64,000 nucleotides of DNA, from positions 1 to 64,000 of the forward strand of contig CBIHON010000013.1 in NCBI GenBank assembly GCA_966211965.1, read 5' to 3'. The stretch's first letter is position 1, and the number at the start of each line of letters is the position of its first letter. This document shows, piece after piece, positions 49,388-57,880 of this stretch. The notes beneath the pieces were generated by a model, which did not search any database, had not been told where the DNA came from, and worked only from the letters and a program-made list of their open reading frames with translations. Made by a program: the position numbers and the translations under genes. The DNA is from CBIHON01 sp966211965. Lineage in GTDB: Bacteria; Pseudomonadota; Gammaproteobacteria; Burkholderiales; Burkholderiaceae_D.

Positions 49388-50110
49388 TCAATCCATGTAT
49401 TGGCCGCCGTTCACCGACATCGTGGTGCCGGTAATAAAGCCGGCCTCGTCGGCGGCCAGAAATACCACTGCGCGCGCAATGTCCTGCGGCGAGCCTAGGC
49501 GGCCGACCGGAATCTGGGCAATGATCGATTTGAGAACATCCTCTGACACCGCCGCCACCATCTCGGTGTCGCAATAACCGGGCGCGATCGCATTCACGGT
49601 CACATTCTTACGGGCCGCCTCAAGCGCGAGCGCCTTGGTAAAACCGAGAATGCCTGCTTTCGCCGCCGAGTAGTTGGCTTGGCCGAACTGGCCTTTCTGG
49701 CCATTGATGGAACTGATATTCACGATCCGGCCGAAGCTGCGCTCGCGCATTCCGTCGATGACGTTGCGGCACATGTTGAACATCGAATCGAGATTGGTCT
49801 TGATCACCTTCGCCCACTGGTCCTGACCCATGCGGTGGAAAACGGCATCGCTGGTGACGCCCGCATTGTTGACCAGAATATCGACCGGACCGAGTTCGCT
49901 TTCCACCTTGGCAATGCCGGCTTTGCAGGCATCGAAGTTGGCGACATCCCATCGATAAGTCGATATCGATGTCGCTTCCCTGAATTCCGCAGCGGCGGCT
50001 TCATGGTAGGCATACACAGCAGCGACTTTATAGCCCTCTTGTTTGAGGGCGACGGCGATTGCCTTACCCAAACCACGGGTGCCGCCCGTGACGATTGCAG
50101 TACGATTCAT
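49388..50110 (-). CDS. phaB: Acetoacetyl-CoA reductase PhaB
   Basis: An NADPH-dependent SDR reductase (240 aa) that makes (R)-3-hydroxybutyryl-CoA for PhaC. The cofactor motif is TGGTRGLG near residue 8; the active-site residues are in NISSINGQKGQFGQANYSAAKAG (Ser133/134, Tyr147, Lys151). GQKGQFGQ is a PhaB/FabG-PhaB hallmark. AAGGAG precedes the start. It is the first gene of phaB-lipoprotein-HTH-phaP. A perfect FNR box lies 120 bp upstream, though it fits the divergent gene better. Confidence 0.94.
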   Translation of the reverse strand: MNRTAIVTGGTRGLGKAIAVALKQEGYKVAAVYAYHEAAAAEFREATSISTYRWDVANFDACKAGIAKVESELGPVDILVNNAGVTSDAVFHRMGQDQWAKVIKTNLDSMFNMCRNVIDGMRERSFGRIVNISSINGQKGQFGQANYSAAKAGILGFTKALALEAARKNVTVNAIAPGYCDTEMVAAVSEDVLKSIIAQIPVGRLGSPQDIARAVVFLAADEAGFITGTTMSVNGGQYMD

Positions 50111-50229
50111 AAGTTTTCTCCTTGTGCTGAGTCGAGGCGGTCAAGCCTTAAAAAAACGGGAAATTTTCCCTTGCCGTTTATGAAAAATGAAGAGCGTGGT
50201 GAAGCATAAATATCCGGGTTGCGGACAAT

Positions 50230-50243
50230 TTGATCTTTATCAA
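50230..50243 (+). promoter_or_regulatory. Perfect FNR box between phaB and the DsrE-like gene
   Basis: TTGATCTTTATCAA matches the FNR consensus TTGAT-N4-ATCAA exactly. If it is a class II site facing right, the -10 would be CATAGT at 50266-50271 (four of six consensus bases) with start near 50278. Leftward toward phaB the -10 is poor. fnr itself is 0.6 kb away. Confidence 0.75.
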
Positions 50244-50379
50244 AATCTTTTGGATCAAGCGCGCTCATAGTGGACGTTGATTGCATCGTTACGGAGACGC
50301 AGCCGCAGGCCTATGCTTGACCTGCGTTGCGGCTGATGCATTCGATACAGACTCGTAAGTGTCCAAGTAGACAGCCGCC

Positions 50380-50880
50380 GTGAAAAAACTATCCCGATCC
50401 ATTTCGATTCTTGCCGGCCTTTTCCTGACTCCATGGCTTGCCGTCTGCGCAGACCAAAACATCGACGAAGGAGGGGTATATGTGGTGGACCAAAGCACAT
50501 CGCTGGAACAAGCTCTCAGCCAAGCCTTGGCGGAAAATCAAGCGTCGCGACCGCAGCGATTCTGGATCGTGGTCTCCGGTCCCGCTGTCGCACGGGTGAC
50601 GCAAGGCGGCGCGACTGCCGCTCAGGAGAATTTGATCAAGCGGGCGCGCGCACGCGGCGGGCTCATCTACGTCTGCGAGCCGGACCTGGCGGCCTCCGGA
50701 ATCGAACCAGGAGACTTGCTAAAAGGTGTCCGGCCTGTGCGCGGATTTGAAGCGGCGCAAGAAGAAGACCCCTTACCCGTTCAGCCGGGAGAGGCGATCT
50801 TGCCGCATAGCGACAAGCAGGCTCGGCTCATTCTCCGGGTCTGCGCCCAGCCCGGCGCACCGAAACCGGAAGGGTCCTAA
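50380..50880 (+). CDS. Periplasmic DsrE-like protein
   Basis: A 166-aa secreted protein starting at GTG (50380). A signal peptide (about residues 1-24, ISILAGLFLTPWLAVCA) precedes a DsrE/TusD-like fold: WIVVSGPAVARVTQGG then ARARGGLIYVCEPDLAASGIEPGDLLKGVRPVRGF, with one exported Cys (in IYVCEP) at the family's usual position and another near the C-terminus. DsrE-like proteins take part in sulphur transfer, but others have unknown roles. It converges with fnr, overlapping by 4 bp, and has a perfect FNR box upstream, so anaerobic induction is likely. Confidence 0.7.
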   Translation: MKKLSRSISILAGLFLTPWLAVCADQNIDEGGVYVVDQSTSLEQALSQALAENQASRPQRFWIVVSGPAVARVTQGGATAAQENLIKRARARGGLIYVCEPDLAASGIEPGDLLKGVRPVRGFEAAQEEDPLPVQPGEAILPHSDKQARLILRVCAQPGAPKPEGS

Positions 50881-51659
50881 TTCCAAGGCATGAATTTGGG
50901 CCCGCCGTTCTCCGGCTCCAATCCGTTCGCCATCGCTTTCAGACTTGCATGATCGAATAATTCGACCTCGCGATTATCGATATTCAACCAGCCCTGCTTT
51001 TTAAATTTGGATAAGAGACGGCTGACGCTTTCAATTGTCAATCCGAGATAATTGCCGATCTCCTCACGAGTCATGCGCAACTGGAAATTATTTTCCGAAT
51101 AGCCGCGTACCGCATAGCGCGCCGACAGGTCGAGCAGAAATGCGGCAAGCCGCTGCTCGGCGCGCATGCTTCCCAGAAGCAGCATCGCACTTTCTTCGCG
51201 CATGATTTCACGGCTCATGGTGCGATGAAAATGGTGCAACAACGACGGTATCTCGACGAGTAGTTTCTCCAGTTTGGAAAACGGAATCTCGCAGACTTCG
51301 CTATCCTCCAATGCAACCGCGTCGCACTGATGGCGCCCGGTGCCAATGGCATCCATCGCCAGCCACTCGCCGGACATCCGGAAACCAGTGATCTGGTGCG
51401 CGCCGCCGGCATTGACCTGACTGGTTTTGAAATGGCCCACTCGAATGGAGTAGAGGGTGGAGAACGGATCGTTCATGCGGAACAAACTGGTTTCGCGCGG
51501 CACGCGGCGGCGTCCGATGATCTGTTCGAAGCGGCGCAAGTCCAATGTTTCCTGCGCCTCTGGCTGGCACACATGCTGGACGCAGCAGGAGGAACAATAA
51601 TCGCGCAGGCCATGGACATTTCTGGCGTGCGAAGGAACAGCTTGGATGTAGGGGATCAT
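50877..51659 (-). CDS. fnr: FNR-type oxygen-responsive regulator
   Basis: A CRP/FNR-family protein of 260 aa with all four cysteines expected for a [4Fe-4S] cluster: N-terminal Cys22, Cys25 (Cys26 also) and Cys31 in CSSCCVQHVC, and Cys112 in HQCDAV. A cyclic-nucleotide-like beta domain and a dimer helix follow. The C-terminal helix-turn-helix has MTREEIGNYLGLTIESVSRLLSKF, whose E..SR residues recognise TTGAT boxes. It should activate genes when oxygen is low. Two perfect boxes are in this window. It converges with the DsrE-like gene and is 99 bp downstream of a PAS-domain gene. Confidence 0.93.
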   Translation of the reverse strand: MIPYIQAVPSHARNVHGLRDYCSSCCVQHVCQPEAQETLDLRRFEQIIGRRRVPRETSLFRMNDPFSTLYSIRVGHFKTSQVNAGGAHQITGFRMSGEWLAMDAIGTGRHQCDAVALEDSEVCEIPFSKLEKLLVEIPSLLHHFHRTMSREIMREESAMLLLGSMRAEQRLAAFLLDLSARYAVRGYSENNFQLRMTREEIGNYLGLTIESVSRLLSKFKKQGWLNIDNREVELFDHASLKAMANGLEPENGGPKFMPWN

Positions 51660-51758
51660 GGATATGCTTGTCGAAAAAAGCAGTGAATCGTGTCGTCTCG
51701 CGCTGCGTGGGGAGCGGCCGATCGGAATGACGTCCGCTCCGCTTCGCTTTCTACGGCA

Positions 51759-52238
51759 TCAAGCTTCTGCGGCCGCACGCATCTCCGTATCACGTCTCAA
51801 AGGCCGCAACTCGGTTCGCGCTTCACTGCGCTGCGGCTCACGCATGCAACGCAGTTCGAGACAAAGCAGGTATTCCTTATTCACCCGCAATAAATTCGTC
51901 CATGCTTCGATCGGCAAGGTATCGCCATCCGCACGTACCAATGTCGCCTTATGAGCACACCCGGAAGCGGTCAGAAAAGAAACGAAGGCAACGTTATAGC
52001 CTTGCGTCTCGGTGTTGAGCGGAAAATCGGGAATCAGGAATTTGATGGCACGGCCGGTTATTTCCCCCTCCGCCATGCCGGCCAGCCGTGCGACGGCAGC
52101 ACTGCAGCAATGGATCACACCTTTGCTGTCAAGAATCAGGGATCCCACCACGCTGCGCGACACCAGGTCGCGGCACTTCGTCATGGAACGGGAATCGCGC
52201 AAGTTGCGCGCACGCACTGGCGTTGCCAAAGCTCTCAT
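51759..52238 (-). CDS. Single PAS-domain protein
   Basis: A 159-aa protein made of one PAS domain (about residues 28-130: VVGSLILDSKGVIHCCSAAVARLAGMAEGEITGRAIKFLIPDF, then ADGDTLPIEAWTNLLRVN) and a short charged tail, with no output domain. It could be a sensor module acting with the kinases nearby, or a truncated regulator. AAGGA precedes the ATG at 52238. The gene is just upstream of fnr, on the same strand. I cannot name its ligand. Confidence 0.65.
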   Translation of the reverse strand: MRALATPVRARNLRDSRSMTKCRDLVSRSVVGSLILDSKGVIHCCSAAVARLAGMAEGEITGRAIKFLIPDFPLNTETQGYNVAFVSFLTASGCAHKATLVRADGDTLPIEAWTNLLRVNKEYLLCLELRCMREPQRSEARTELRPLRRDTEMRAAAEA

Positions 52239-52424
52239 GCAAGTCCTTGTTTTACTTGACCTCATTCTCTTTCTACCTCTATGCAAGACACCAGTCTGCC
52301 GTGAGGCAAACCGGCTTGGTGACGGAAATGCGCGATAGCGCGTTATTGCTATGCAGCATCCACCAACTGGAGGCATCTGACTATCGGATAAAGAAGCTTT
52401 ATTCTTGCGAAAATGCCGACAAAT

Positions 52425-52446
52425 TTTGTAGTGATTCCACTACAAA
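52425..52446. promoter_or_regulatory. 22-bp inverted repeat, possible operator
   Basis: Perfect 9-bp arms TTTGTAGTG and CACTACAAA around ATTC. It is 187 bp upstream of the PAS gene start. Its size and symmetry suit a dimeric regulator. There is no T run after it, so it is not a terminator. Confidence 0.5.
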
Positions 52447-52602
52447 GGCGACTTGCTCACACATGGGAAAAAAGCGGGGAGGAAGAAACAGCGCGCATCA
52501 ATGCAAAAAAGCCCGAACCGGACGGCATCGCAGGAAACGACAGCAGGAATGCGAAGCATCGTGCTCCGCCTTGCTGCAAAATACAAAAAATTGAACGCCG
52601 CT

Positions 52603-52675
52603 CTATTGAGCTTACATATTTGATGCACATGCCGCGCAATGCACGCAGGCATGGCCTGTGTGCATTGCCATACGC
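52603..52675. repeat. Dispersed motif with hairpin, copy B
   Basis: CTATTGAGCTTACATATTTG then ATGCACATGCCGC matches copy A (44492-44562). A stem follows: GCAATGCACGCAGGC (52636-52650) against GCCTGTGTGCATTGC (52654-52668), 14 of 15 positions paired, loop ATG. The hairpins of the two copies differ in sequence, while the leading motif is shared. Confidence 0.55.
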
Positions 52676-52747
52676 CAATGTCAGTCCGGCACCATCTGGT
52701 GCGTCGCACATAGCGTCACACATACGCAGCTCATATCGCGTCTGAGG

Positions 52748-52868
52748 ACCTGTTCAGTGTCTTTAAAGAATGTGGTTGCCCGTAAATTTTGAGCTCACTC
52801 TTCCTTGCAAGGGGAGAAACATCCAAGGCAAGCTGCGTGTTGCATTTCTACGAAGACACTGAACAGGT
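52748..52868. repeat. Inverted-repeat element (121 bp) after the response-regulator gene
   Basis: Perfect 16-bp terminal repeats ACCTGTTCAGTGTCTT (52748-52763) and AAGACACTGAACAGGT (52853-52868). The inside is non-coding. The right repeat almost touches the stop codon of the leftward response regulator (52870-52872). It looks like a small non-autonomous insertion element or an RNA 3' structure. No second full copy is in the window. Confidence 0.8.
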
Positions 52869-52869
52869 T

Positions 52870-53511
52870 CTAAATCAGCAACCCGCTTTCCATCGCATAG
52901 CGAGCAAGTTCGACATTGCTCTTCATGCCGGTTTTCTGAAGGATACGAGCACGATAAGTGGTGACGGTACTGGCGCTCAAATGCAGCGTCTCGGCGATCT
53001 TGACAAGGCTTACACCGGCGGCCAGCAACTTCAACACGTCCAGTTCGCGATCGGACAATGCCTCATGCGACATCTTGCTGCCGCTGCCGATCATGGTCAC
53101 CAGCTTTTCGGCCAGCGAGCGGCTGACATGTTTGCCTCCCGCCGCGGCCTTGCGTACTGCCACCACCAGAGCGGCGGCGGAACAGTTCTTGTCGAGATAA
53201 CCGGCGGCGCCGTGTTTCAAGGCGCGTACTGCATAGACTTCTTCCGAATACATGCTCAATATCAAGACTGCCAGCCTGGGCTGTTCGGCGCGCAACTGCT
53301 TGAGCAATTCCAAGCCGCTCTTGCCGGGCAAGGCAATATCGATCAATGCAACGTCGAACTCTTGCTCACGCACCATGCGCAATGCATCGTTGGCGGTTTC
53401 CGCCTCGGCCGCGACATCGATGTCGCCCGCGGTATCAAGCATGAGCCGCACGCCATTTCGCACCACCGCATGATCGTCCACCAGCAAGACACGAATATTG
53501 TTATTTCGCAT
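52870..53511 (-). CDS. NarL/LuxR-type response regulator
   Basis: A 213-aa two-component regulator. The receiver domain has Asp12/13 (LLVDDH), the phospho-acceptor Asp58 (ALIDIALPG) and the Lys switch (GYLDKN). The LuxR-type HTH is at about residues 145-205 (LSDRELDVLKLLAAGVSLVKIAETLHLSASTVTTYRARIL). It overlaps the kinase gene by 11 bp and is its obvious partner. The target genes are unknown; the long repeat region downstream separates it from other genes. Confidence 0.92.
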   Translation of the reverse strand: MRNNNIRVLLVDDHAVVRNGVRLMLDTAGDIDVAAEAETANDALRMVREQEFDVALIDIALPGKSGLELLKQLRAEQPRLAVLILSMYSEEVYAVRALKHGAAGYLDKNCSAAALVVAVRKAAAGGKHVSRSLAEKLVTMIGSGSKMSHEALSDRELDVLKLLAAGVSLVKIAETLHLSASTVTTYRARILQKTGMKSNVELARYAMESGLLI

Positions 53512-54865
53512 TCAAGTTCTCCAAAGGCAAACGCAGGACCAGGAGCGTGCCTTGCCCTGCGGTACAAGTAAGTTTGAGTTCGCCGCCGAAGTAGCGGGCG
53601 CGTTCGTCCATACCGACGATGCCCCAGGATTCGCGATTGAGCAGCCGATCGGCGGCGATACCTTTACCGTCATCTTCCACCTCGATCCTGGCCGAGTCAT
53701 CCTGGCGGGTGACGCGGATCGCTACCTGCTTGGCTGCCGCGTGACGCACGACGTTGGTCAGCGCTTCCTGAACGATGCGAAACATCGCCGTACTGCATTC
53801 CGGATTCGGCTCGGCCGTGGCCATTTCGGCATCGATGCTGAAGCTGCATTTCAGGCCGGTTCGCCCTTCTATCTGACCGGCATACCATTCCAGCGCAGCC
53901 CATACGCCAAGCTGATCCAATACGCTCGGCCGCAGGTCGGTGATGACCCGGCGCACCGTTTCAATCGCAGTTTCAGCCAGGTCCGAAATATCGATTAATT
54001 GCTGATCCGTGGCCACGCCCGCCCGTGCGCCGCGGTATATCGCAACCGATACATTGGCCTTGATCGCAGTCAGCACGCCGCCCAATTCATCATGAATCTC
54101 GCGAGCGATGCGCTTGCGTTCGTCCTCCTTGATCCGTTCTTGATAGGCTGCGAGCTGGCGAATCGTTTCGCGCGACTGGCGCAAGGCTTCTTCGGTGCGC
54201 TTGCGCTCGGCAACTTCAATGCGCAGGAATTCATTGGTTCTGACCAGTTCGGCGGTCCTTTCCAAGACTCTGCTTTCCAATTCGTCGCGTGCATTGCGCA
54301 AGGCTTCTTCGGCGAATTTGCGTGCGCTGATGTCTTCCAGCACGGCCCTGCAACTGCGACCCGAGGCATCGGCATTGGCTTCGATACGGACGAAGACCAC
54401 ACGCTTTTCCGCATTGATCAGTGCCAGCTCGCAGGTTTCCTTCGCGTGGTGCGAAAATACCTTGCCAAGAAAAGCGCTGAAGTCGGCTTGCGACGCCGCC
54501 GACACGAAAGAGGAAAGGCGCTGGCCGACCAGCTTTGAGCGAACCAGGCCAAGCACGCTGGCACCGGTAAGGTTGACCTCACGCAACGTGCTGTCGCGGT
54601 CGATCGTAAAGTAGCCGATCGGCGCGAAATCATAGAGATCGGTGTAACGTTGCAGTACGGCCTCGACTTCCATGCGTGCCTGCTGAAGTTCGGTCAGCGC
54701 CGAATTCTGCATTTCCAATTCGATCTGGTTGACCTGCAGTTCGTGCAACTGCTTGCGCACGTCGGCATCGCTTTGCGGCACGGCAGTCTTGCCGCGCTTC
54801 TTTTTCAGGTATTGCTCCGCTCGACCGCGCAGCATGGCTTCCTCTCCATCCACTTCCTTTTTCAT
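53501..54865 (-). CDS. Cytoplasmic PAS sensor histidine kinase (HisKA_3 type)
   Basis: A 454-aa kinase without membrane segments. A coiled coil (about residues 40-75) precedes a PAS domain (about 75-185, YDFAPIGYFTIDRDSTLREVN), a second coiled coil (185-250) and the NarX-like dimerisation domain with His258 (RKRIAREIHDELGGVLTAIKANVSVA). The ATPase domain has QEALTNVVRHAAAKQV and DGKGI...SWGIVGMDERA. It is the middle gene of a tightly overlapping set (4 bp with cheBR, 11 bp with the regulator). It probably receives input from the upstream hybrid protein. Confidence 0.9.
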   Translation of the reverse strand: MKKEVDGEEAMLRGRAEQYLKKKRGKTAVPQSDADVRKQLHELQVNQIELEMQNSALTELQQARMEVEAVLQRYTDLYDFAPIGYFTIDRDSTLREVNLTGASVLGLVRSKLVGQRLSSFVSAASQADFSAFLGKVFSHHAKETCELALINAEKRVVFVRIEANADASGRSCRAVLEDISARKFAEEALRNARDELESRVLERTAELVRTNEFLRIEVAERKRTEEALRQSRETIRQLAAYQERIKEDERKRIAREIHDELGGVLTAIKANVSVAIYRGARAGVATDQQLIDISDLAETAIETVRRVITDLRPSVLDQLGVWAALEWYAGQIEGRTGLKCSFSIDAEMATAEPNPECSTAMFRIVQEALTNVVRHAAAKQVAIRVTRQDDSARIEVEDDGKGIAADRLLNRESWGIVGMDERARYFGGELKLTCTAGQGTLLVLRLPLENLNAK

Positions 54866-57603
54866 GGAGCACTCCTCGCTTCGATGCCGACTTGCGGCGC
54901 TACATTTTGCTGCGTATTCTGCTGGGCGCGCAATTCCATTTCCAGCAGCTTGAACGCAGTGATATCAGTAAAGGTGATGACCACGCCGTCGATCACATTC
55001 TCGAAAGTGCGGTAAGGCATCACACGCACCTTGAACCAGCGGCCGTCACGGGCCGGAATCTGCTTTTCGCAACACACCAGCGTACGCAATACTTCATGCG
55101 CATCGTCCTGCAATTCGCGATAGCGCAAGTCGCTGGTAATGTCGCTCAGAGGCCGGCCGACATCGCTCGAAATCAGTTTGAAAATATTCGTCGCCTGGGT
55201 AGTAAAACGCCGCACATTCAGCATATTGTCCAAAAAGATGGTGGCAATGTCAGTGCTATTGAGCAGATTGCGCATATCGTTGTTCATCCATGATAGATCT
55301 TCCACCTTGGATTGCAGTTCCGCATTAACTGTCTGCAGTTCTTCATTTAACGATTGCATCTCCTCCTTGGAGGTCGTCAACTCTTCATTGGCCGATTGCA
55401 ATTCTTCGTTGGTGGATTGCAATTCTTCGTTGGTGGATGTCAGCTCTTCCTGCGAGGTCTGCATCTCTTCCCGTATGGTCCGGATCTCGTCCCTGACGCG
55501 CTCCAGTTCCTCCCACTGCGCCTCGCCCTGTTTGCTGCGCGTGATCTTTCCAGCCTTGACCGTCGCGGTATCGGCAAACACGATCATCACCATTCCGCTC
55601 AAGGGGCCCGGCCTTTCGATCGCGTGCACGGTCAAGTCGAAGCTTTGCACGCCAGCCTTGCCCATGCTGACGTGCAAACCTTCCACGGTCAGCGTGCCCT
55701 TGCTGCGCACCACTTTCTTCAGCGCCCGCACCAATTCATAGCGCAACTCCTCGCGCGCCATCGCATGAATGTTCCAGTTGGCCTTGCCGGCAGCCGGCTC
55801 CAGGTATTTGCCGGTACGGCCGTTGATATAGAGTATGTCGCCATCGGCATTGACCAGTACGGCAGGCGGCGAAAATTTTTGCAACAGCAGTTGTTCGGCA
55901 TGGAACTGCAGATTACGAGTAAACGGAACTGCGACCGACGCCGCCGCCGGCGCAGCCGGTGCGAGCGGAAAATATCTGGTCGGGAAATCAACCACAGGTA
56001 CGGATGAATTGTCGAGACGCCGATACAAACGCATCCTGCCGTCCAGCACCGAAAATAAATTGGAGAAGTTGCCGATGGTCTCGGCACCGCCGAGCAGCAG
56101 CAGGCCGCCGGGTGTTAAGGCATAGTGAAACAAGGGCATCAGCTTGGCTTGCAACTCACTGCCGAGGTAGATCAGCAGGTTGCGGCAGCTCAGGATATCG
56201 AGCTTGGTAAACGGCGGGTCCATGACCACATTCTGCGGCGCGAAAACCACCTTTTCGCGGATTTCTTTTTTTACCCGATAGCCGTTATCCTCGACAGTGA
56301 AGAATCGGCTCAGGCGCTCGGGCGAAACTTCGGCGGCGATGTTGGACGGATAGGTCCCCTGCCTGGCCTTGTCGATCGCGTCCGAATCCAGGTCCGTCGC
56401 AAAAATCTGCAGCGAGAAACGCACATTCGGCTTGATATCCTCCAGCGCTTCCCTGAACACCATGGCTAACGAATAAGCTTCCTCGCCGGTTGAGCAGGCC
56501 GGTACCCAGGCCCGCAATACCTTGCCGGAGGGATTGGCCGCCATCAATGCCGGGATGACTTCTTTTCTCAGGTATTCCCAAACTGCCGGGTCGCGAAAAA
56601 AATTGGTCACGCCGATTAACAACTCCTTGAACAATAAATCCACCTCCTGCGGATTTTCGCGCAGGTAGTGCACGTAATTGGACAGCGTATCGATCTGGTG
56701 CAAGCCCATGCGCCGTTCGATGCGACGGTACACCGTATTTTTTTTGTAGAGGGAAAAATCGCTGCCGGTGCGTTCTCGCACCAATATCACGACCTTGGCC
56801 AGGTCGGTCTGCGATTTGAGTTCGGCGACATGGTCGGGCATTTGGCCGGAGCGGATACTGTCGAGGTAATTGATGATCTTCATCGGCAATTCTTCGGCAG
56901 GCGCCACGATGTCAACAATGCCGGAGTCGATTGCGCTGCGCGGCATGCCATCGAATTTCGCGGAGGCCGGCGTCTGCACCAGCGTCAGCCCCGCCTTTTC
57001 CTTGATCGCCCGCAAGCCCAGCGTACCGTCCGACCCCATGCCGGAAAGAATGACGCCAATCGCCAGTTCGCGCCGGTCATCGGCCAGGCTGCGCAAGAAA
57101 AAGTCGATCGGCAGCCGAAAACCCCGCGGCGCCACCGGGTCCAGCAAATGCAGAACGCCGTGCAGAATCGACAGATCCTTGTTGGGAGGAATGACGTACA
57201 CGTAGTTCGGTTTGAGCTTCGTTCGGTTGACGGCTTGCGTCACTTCCATTCTTGTCATCCGCTGCAACAACTCCGGCAACATGCCCTTATGGGTTGGATC
57301 CAGATGCTGGACGACCACGAAGGCGATACCGCTATCATCGGGCACGCGCGACAGAAAGCGCTCCAACGCATCCAGCCCGCCGGCCGAAGCGCCGATTCCG
57401 ACGATGGGGGGAATGCTGAGCCTGGGTCGCGCCAATGATTTTTTTTGTGCTGCTTGAGCGGATTCATCCTGCACTGCCGACTTCACTGCTGCGGATGATT
57501 TTGATGCGCTTGATTTTGTCGAAGAGGGCTTGCTTGCTGCTTTCTTTGTGGCTTTCTTGCCAGGCGCCAGTTTTGCCGGCTCCGATTTTATTGCTTTTGT
57601 CAT
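54862..57603 (-). CDS. CheB/CheR-PAS hybrid chemotaxis-like protein
   Basis: A 913-aa protein with four parts. (1) A Lys/Ala/Ser-rich, histone-H1-like tail (residues 1-60). (2) A CheB methylesterase domain (about 62-250) with Ser73 (GASAGG), His100 (VVQHLDP) and the Asp in GMGSDGTLG. (3) A CheR methyltransferase domain (about 270-530; RIERRMGLHQIDTL, VPACSTGEEAYSLAM). (4) A PAS segment, a long coiled coil (EELTSTNEELQSTNEELQSA) and a second PAS (SWMNNDMRNLLNSTDIATIFLDNMLNVRR). CheB here has no receiver domain. Such proteins signal to hybrid kinases without real chemoreceptors; here it is coupled to a separate kinase and regulator. A perfect FNR box lies 278 bp upstream. Confidence 0.92.
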   Translation of the reverse strand: MTKAIKSEPAKLAPGKKATKKAASKPSSTKSSASKSSAAVKSAVQDESAQAAQKKSLARPRLSIPPIVGIGASAGGLDALERFLSRVPDDSGIAFVVVQHLDPTHKGMLPELLQRMTRMEVTQAVNRTKLKPNYVYVIPPNKDLSILHGVLHLLDPVAPRGFRLPIDFFLRSLADDRRELAIGVILSGMGSDGTLGLRAIKEKAGLTLVQTPASAKFDGMPRSAIDSGIVDIVAPAEELPMKIINYLDSIRSGQMPDHVAELKSQTDLAKVVILVRERTGSDFSLYKKNTVYRRIERRMGLHQIDTLSNYVHYLRENPQEVDLLFKELLIGVTNFFRDPAVWEYLRKEVIPALMAANPSGKVLRAWVPACSTGEEAYSLAMVFREALEDIKPNVRFSLQIFATDLDSDAIDKARQGTYPSNIAAEVSPERLSRFFTVEDNGYRVKKEIREKVVFAPQNVVMDPPFTKLDILSCRNLLIYLGSELQAKLMPLFHYALTPGGLLLLGGAETIGNFSNLFSVLDGRMRLYRRLDNSSVPVVDFPTRYFPLAPAAPAAASVAVPFTRNLQFHAEQLLLQKFSPPAVLVNADGDILYINGRTGKYLEPAAGKANWNIHAMAREELRYELVRALKKVVRSKGTLTVEGLHVSMGKAGVQSFDLTVHAIERPGPLSGMVMIVFADTATVKAGKITRSKQGEAQWEELERVRDEIRTIREEMQTSQEELTSTNEELQSTNEELQSANEELTTSKEEMQSLNEELQTVNAELQSKVEDLSWMNNDMRNLLNSTDIATIFLDNMLNVRRFTTQATNIFKLISSDVGRPLSDITSDLRYRELQDDAHEVLRTLVCCEKQIPARDGRWFKVRVMPYRTFENVIDGVVITFTDITAFKLLEMELRAQQNTQQNVAPQVGIEARSAP

Positions 57604-57633
57604 GGTTGAATTCTTTCCTGCGCCCTGTAAAAA

Positions 57634-57741
57634 ATGCCTGTGTAGTACCAGGCATCTTGATACGGCACGATGATGCTTTTATTTCATCGAGCCCATTTCT
57701 CCCGCCCCCATTGGAATAGGTTCTTAATTGCGCCGTATCAA
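57634..57741 (-). promoter_or_regulatory. Structured leader of the cheBR operon with terminator-like hairpin
   Basis: Within the 5' region of cheBR, a 7-bp stem (ATGCCTG at 57634-57640, CAGGCAT at 57649-57655) is followed on the minus strand by six T residues, like an intrinsic terminator. A separate 10-bp stem pairs TTGATACGGC (57657-57666) with GCCGTATCAA (57732-57741). Together they suggest an attenuated leader RNA 31 bp before the start codon. The 57742-57880 part shows nothing else. Confidence 0.45.
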
Positions 57742-57880
57742 TATGTTGCAAAAACGCCCTTTTCAATAGTATATAGTTAATCAAAAATCGCTTTTTCCAG
57801 GTTCGCGCAGGGCAATCCGAATCATGCAGGCAATACCTTGCATGGTTGTTGGATGCTAGTAAGATCGATGCCCATGCCGT

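Larger units (their letters stand above)
52239..52747. other. Non-coding 509-bp stretch
   Basis: No convincing gene in any frame. It holds a palindrome at 52425-52446, the dispersed motif copy B with its hairpin at 52603-52675, and then runs into the inverted-repeat element at 52748. It is the densest non-coding repeat region in the right half of the window. Confidence 0.6.

Noticed and set aside
55370..55450. Tandem 21-bp-like DNA repeats
   Set aside because: They encode the coiled coil of the CheB/CheR hybrid (repeated STNEELQ) and are explained by the protein.
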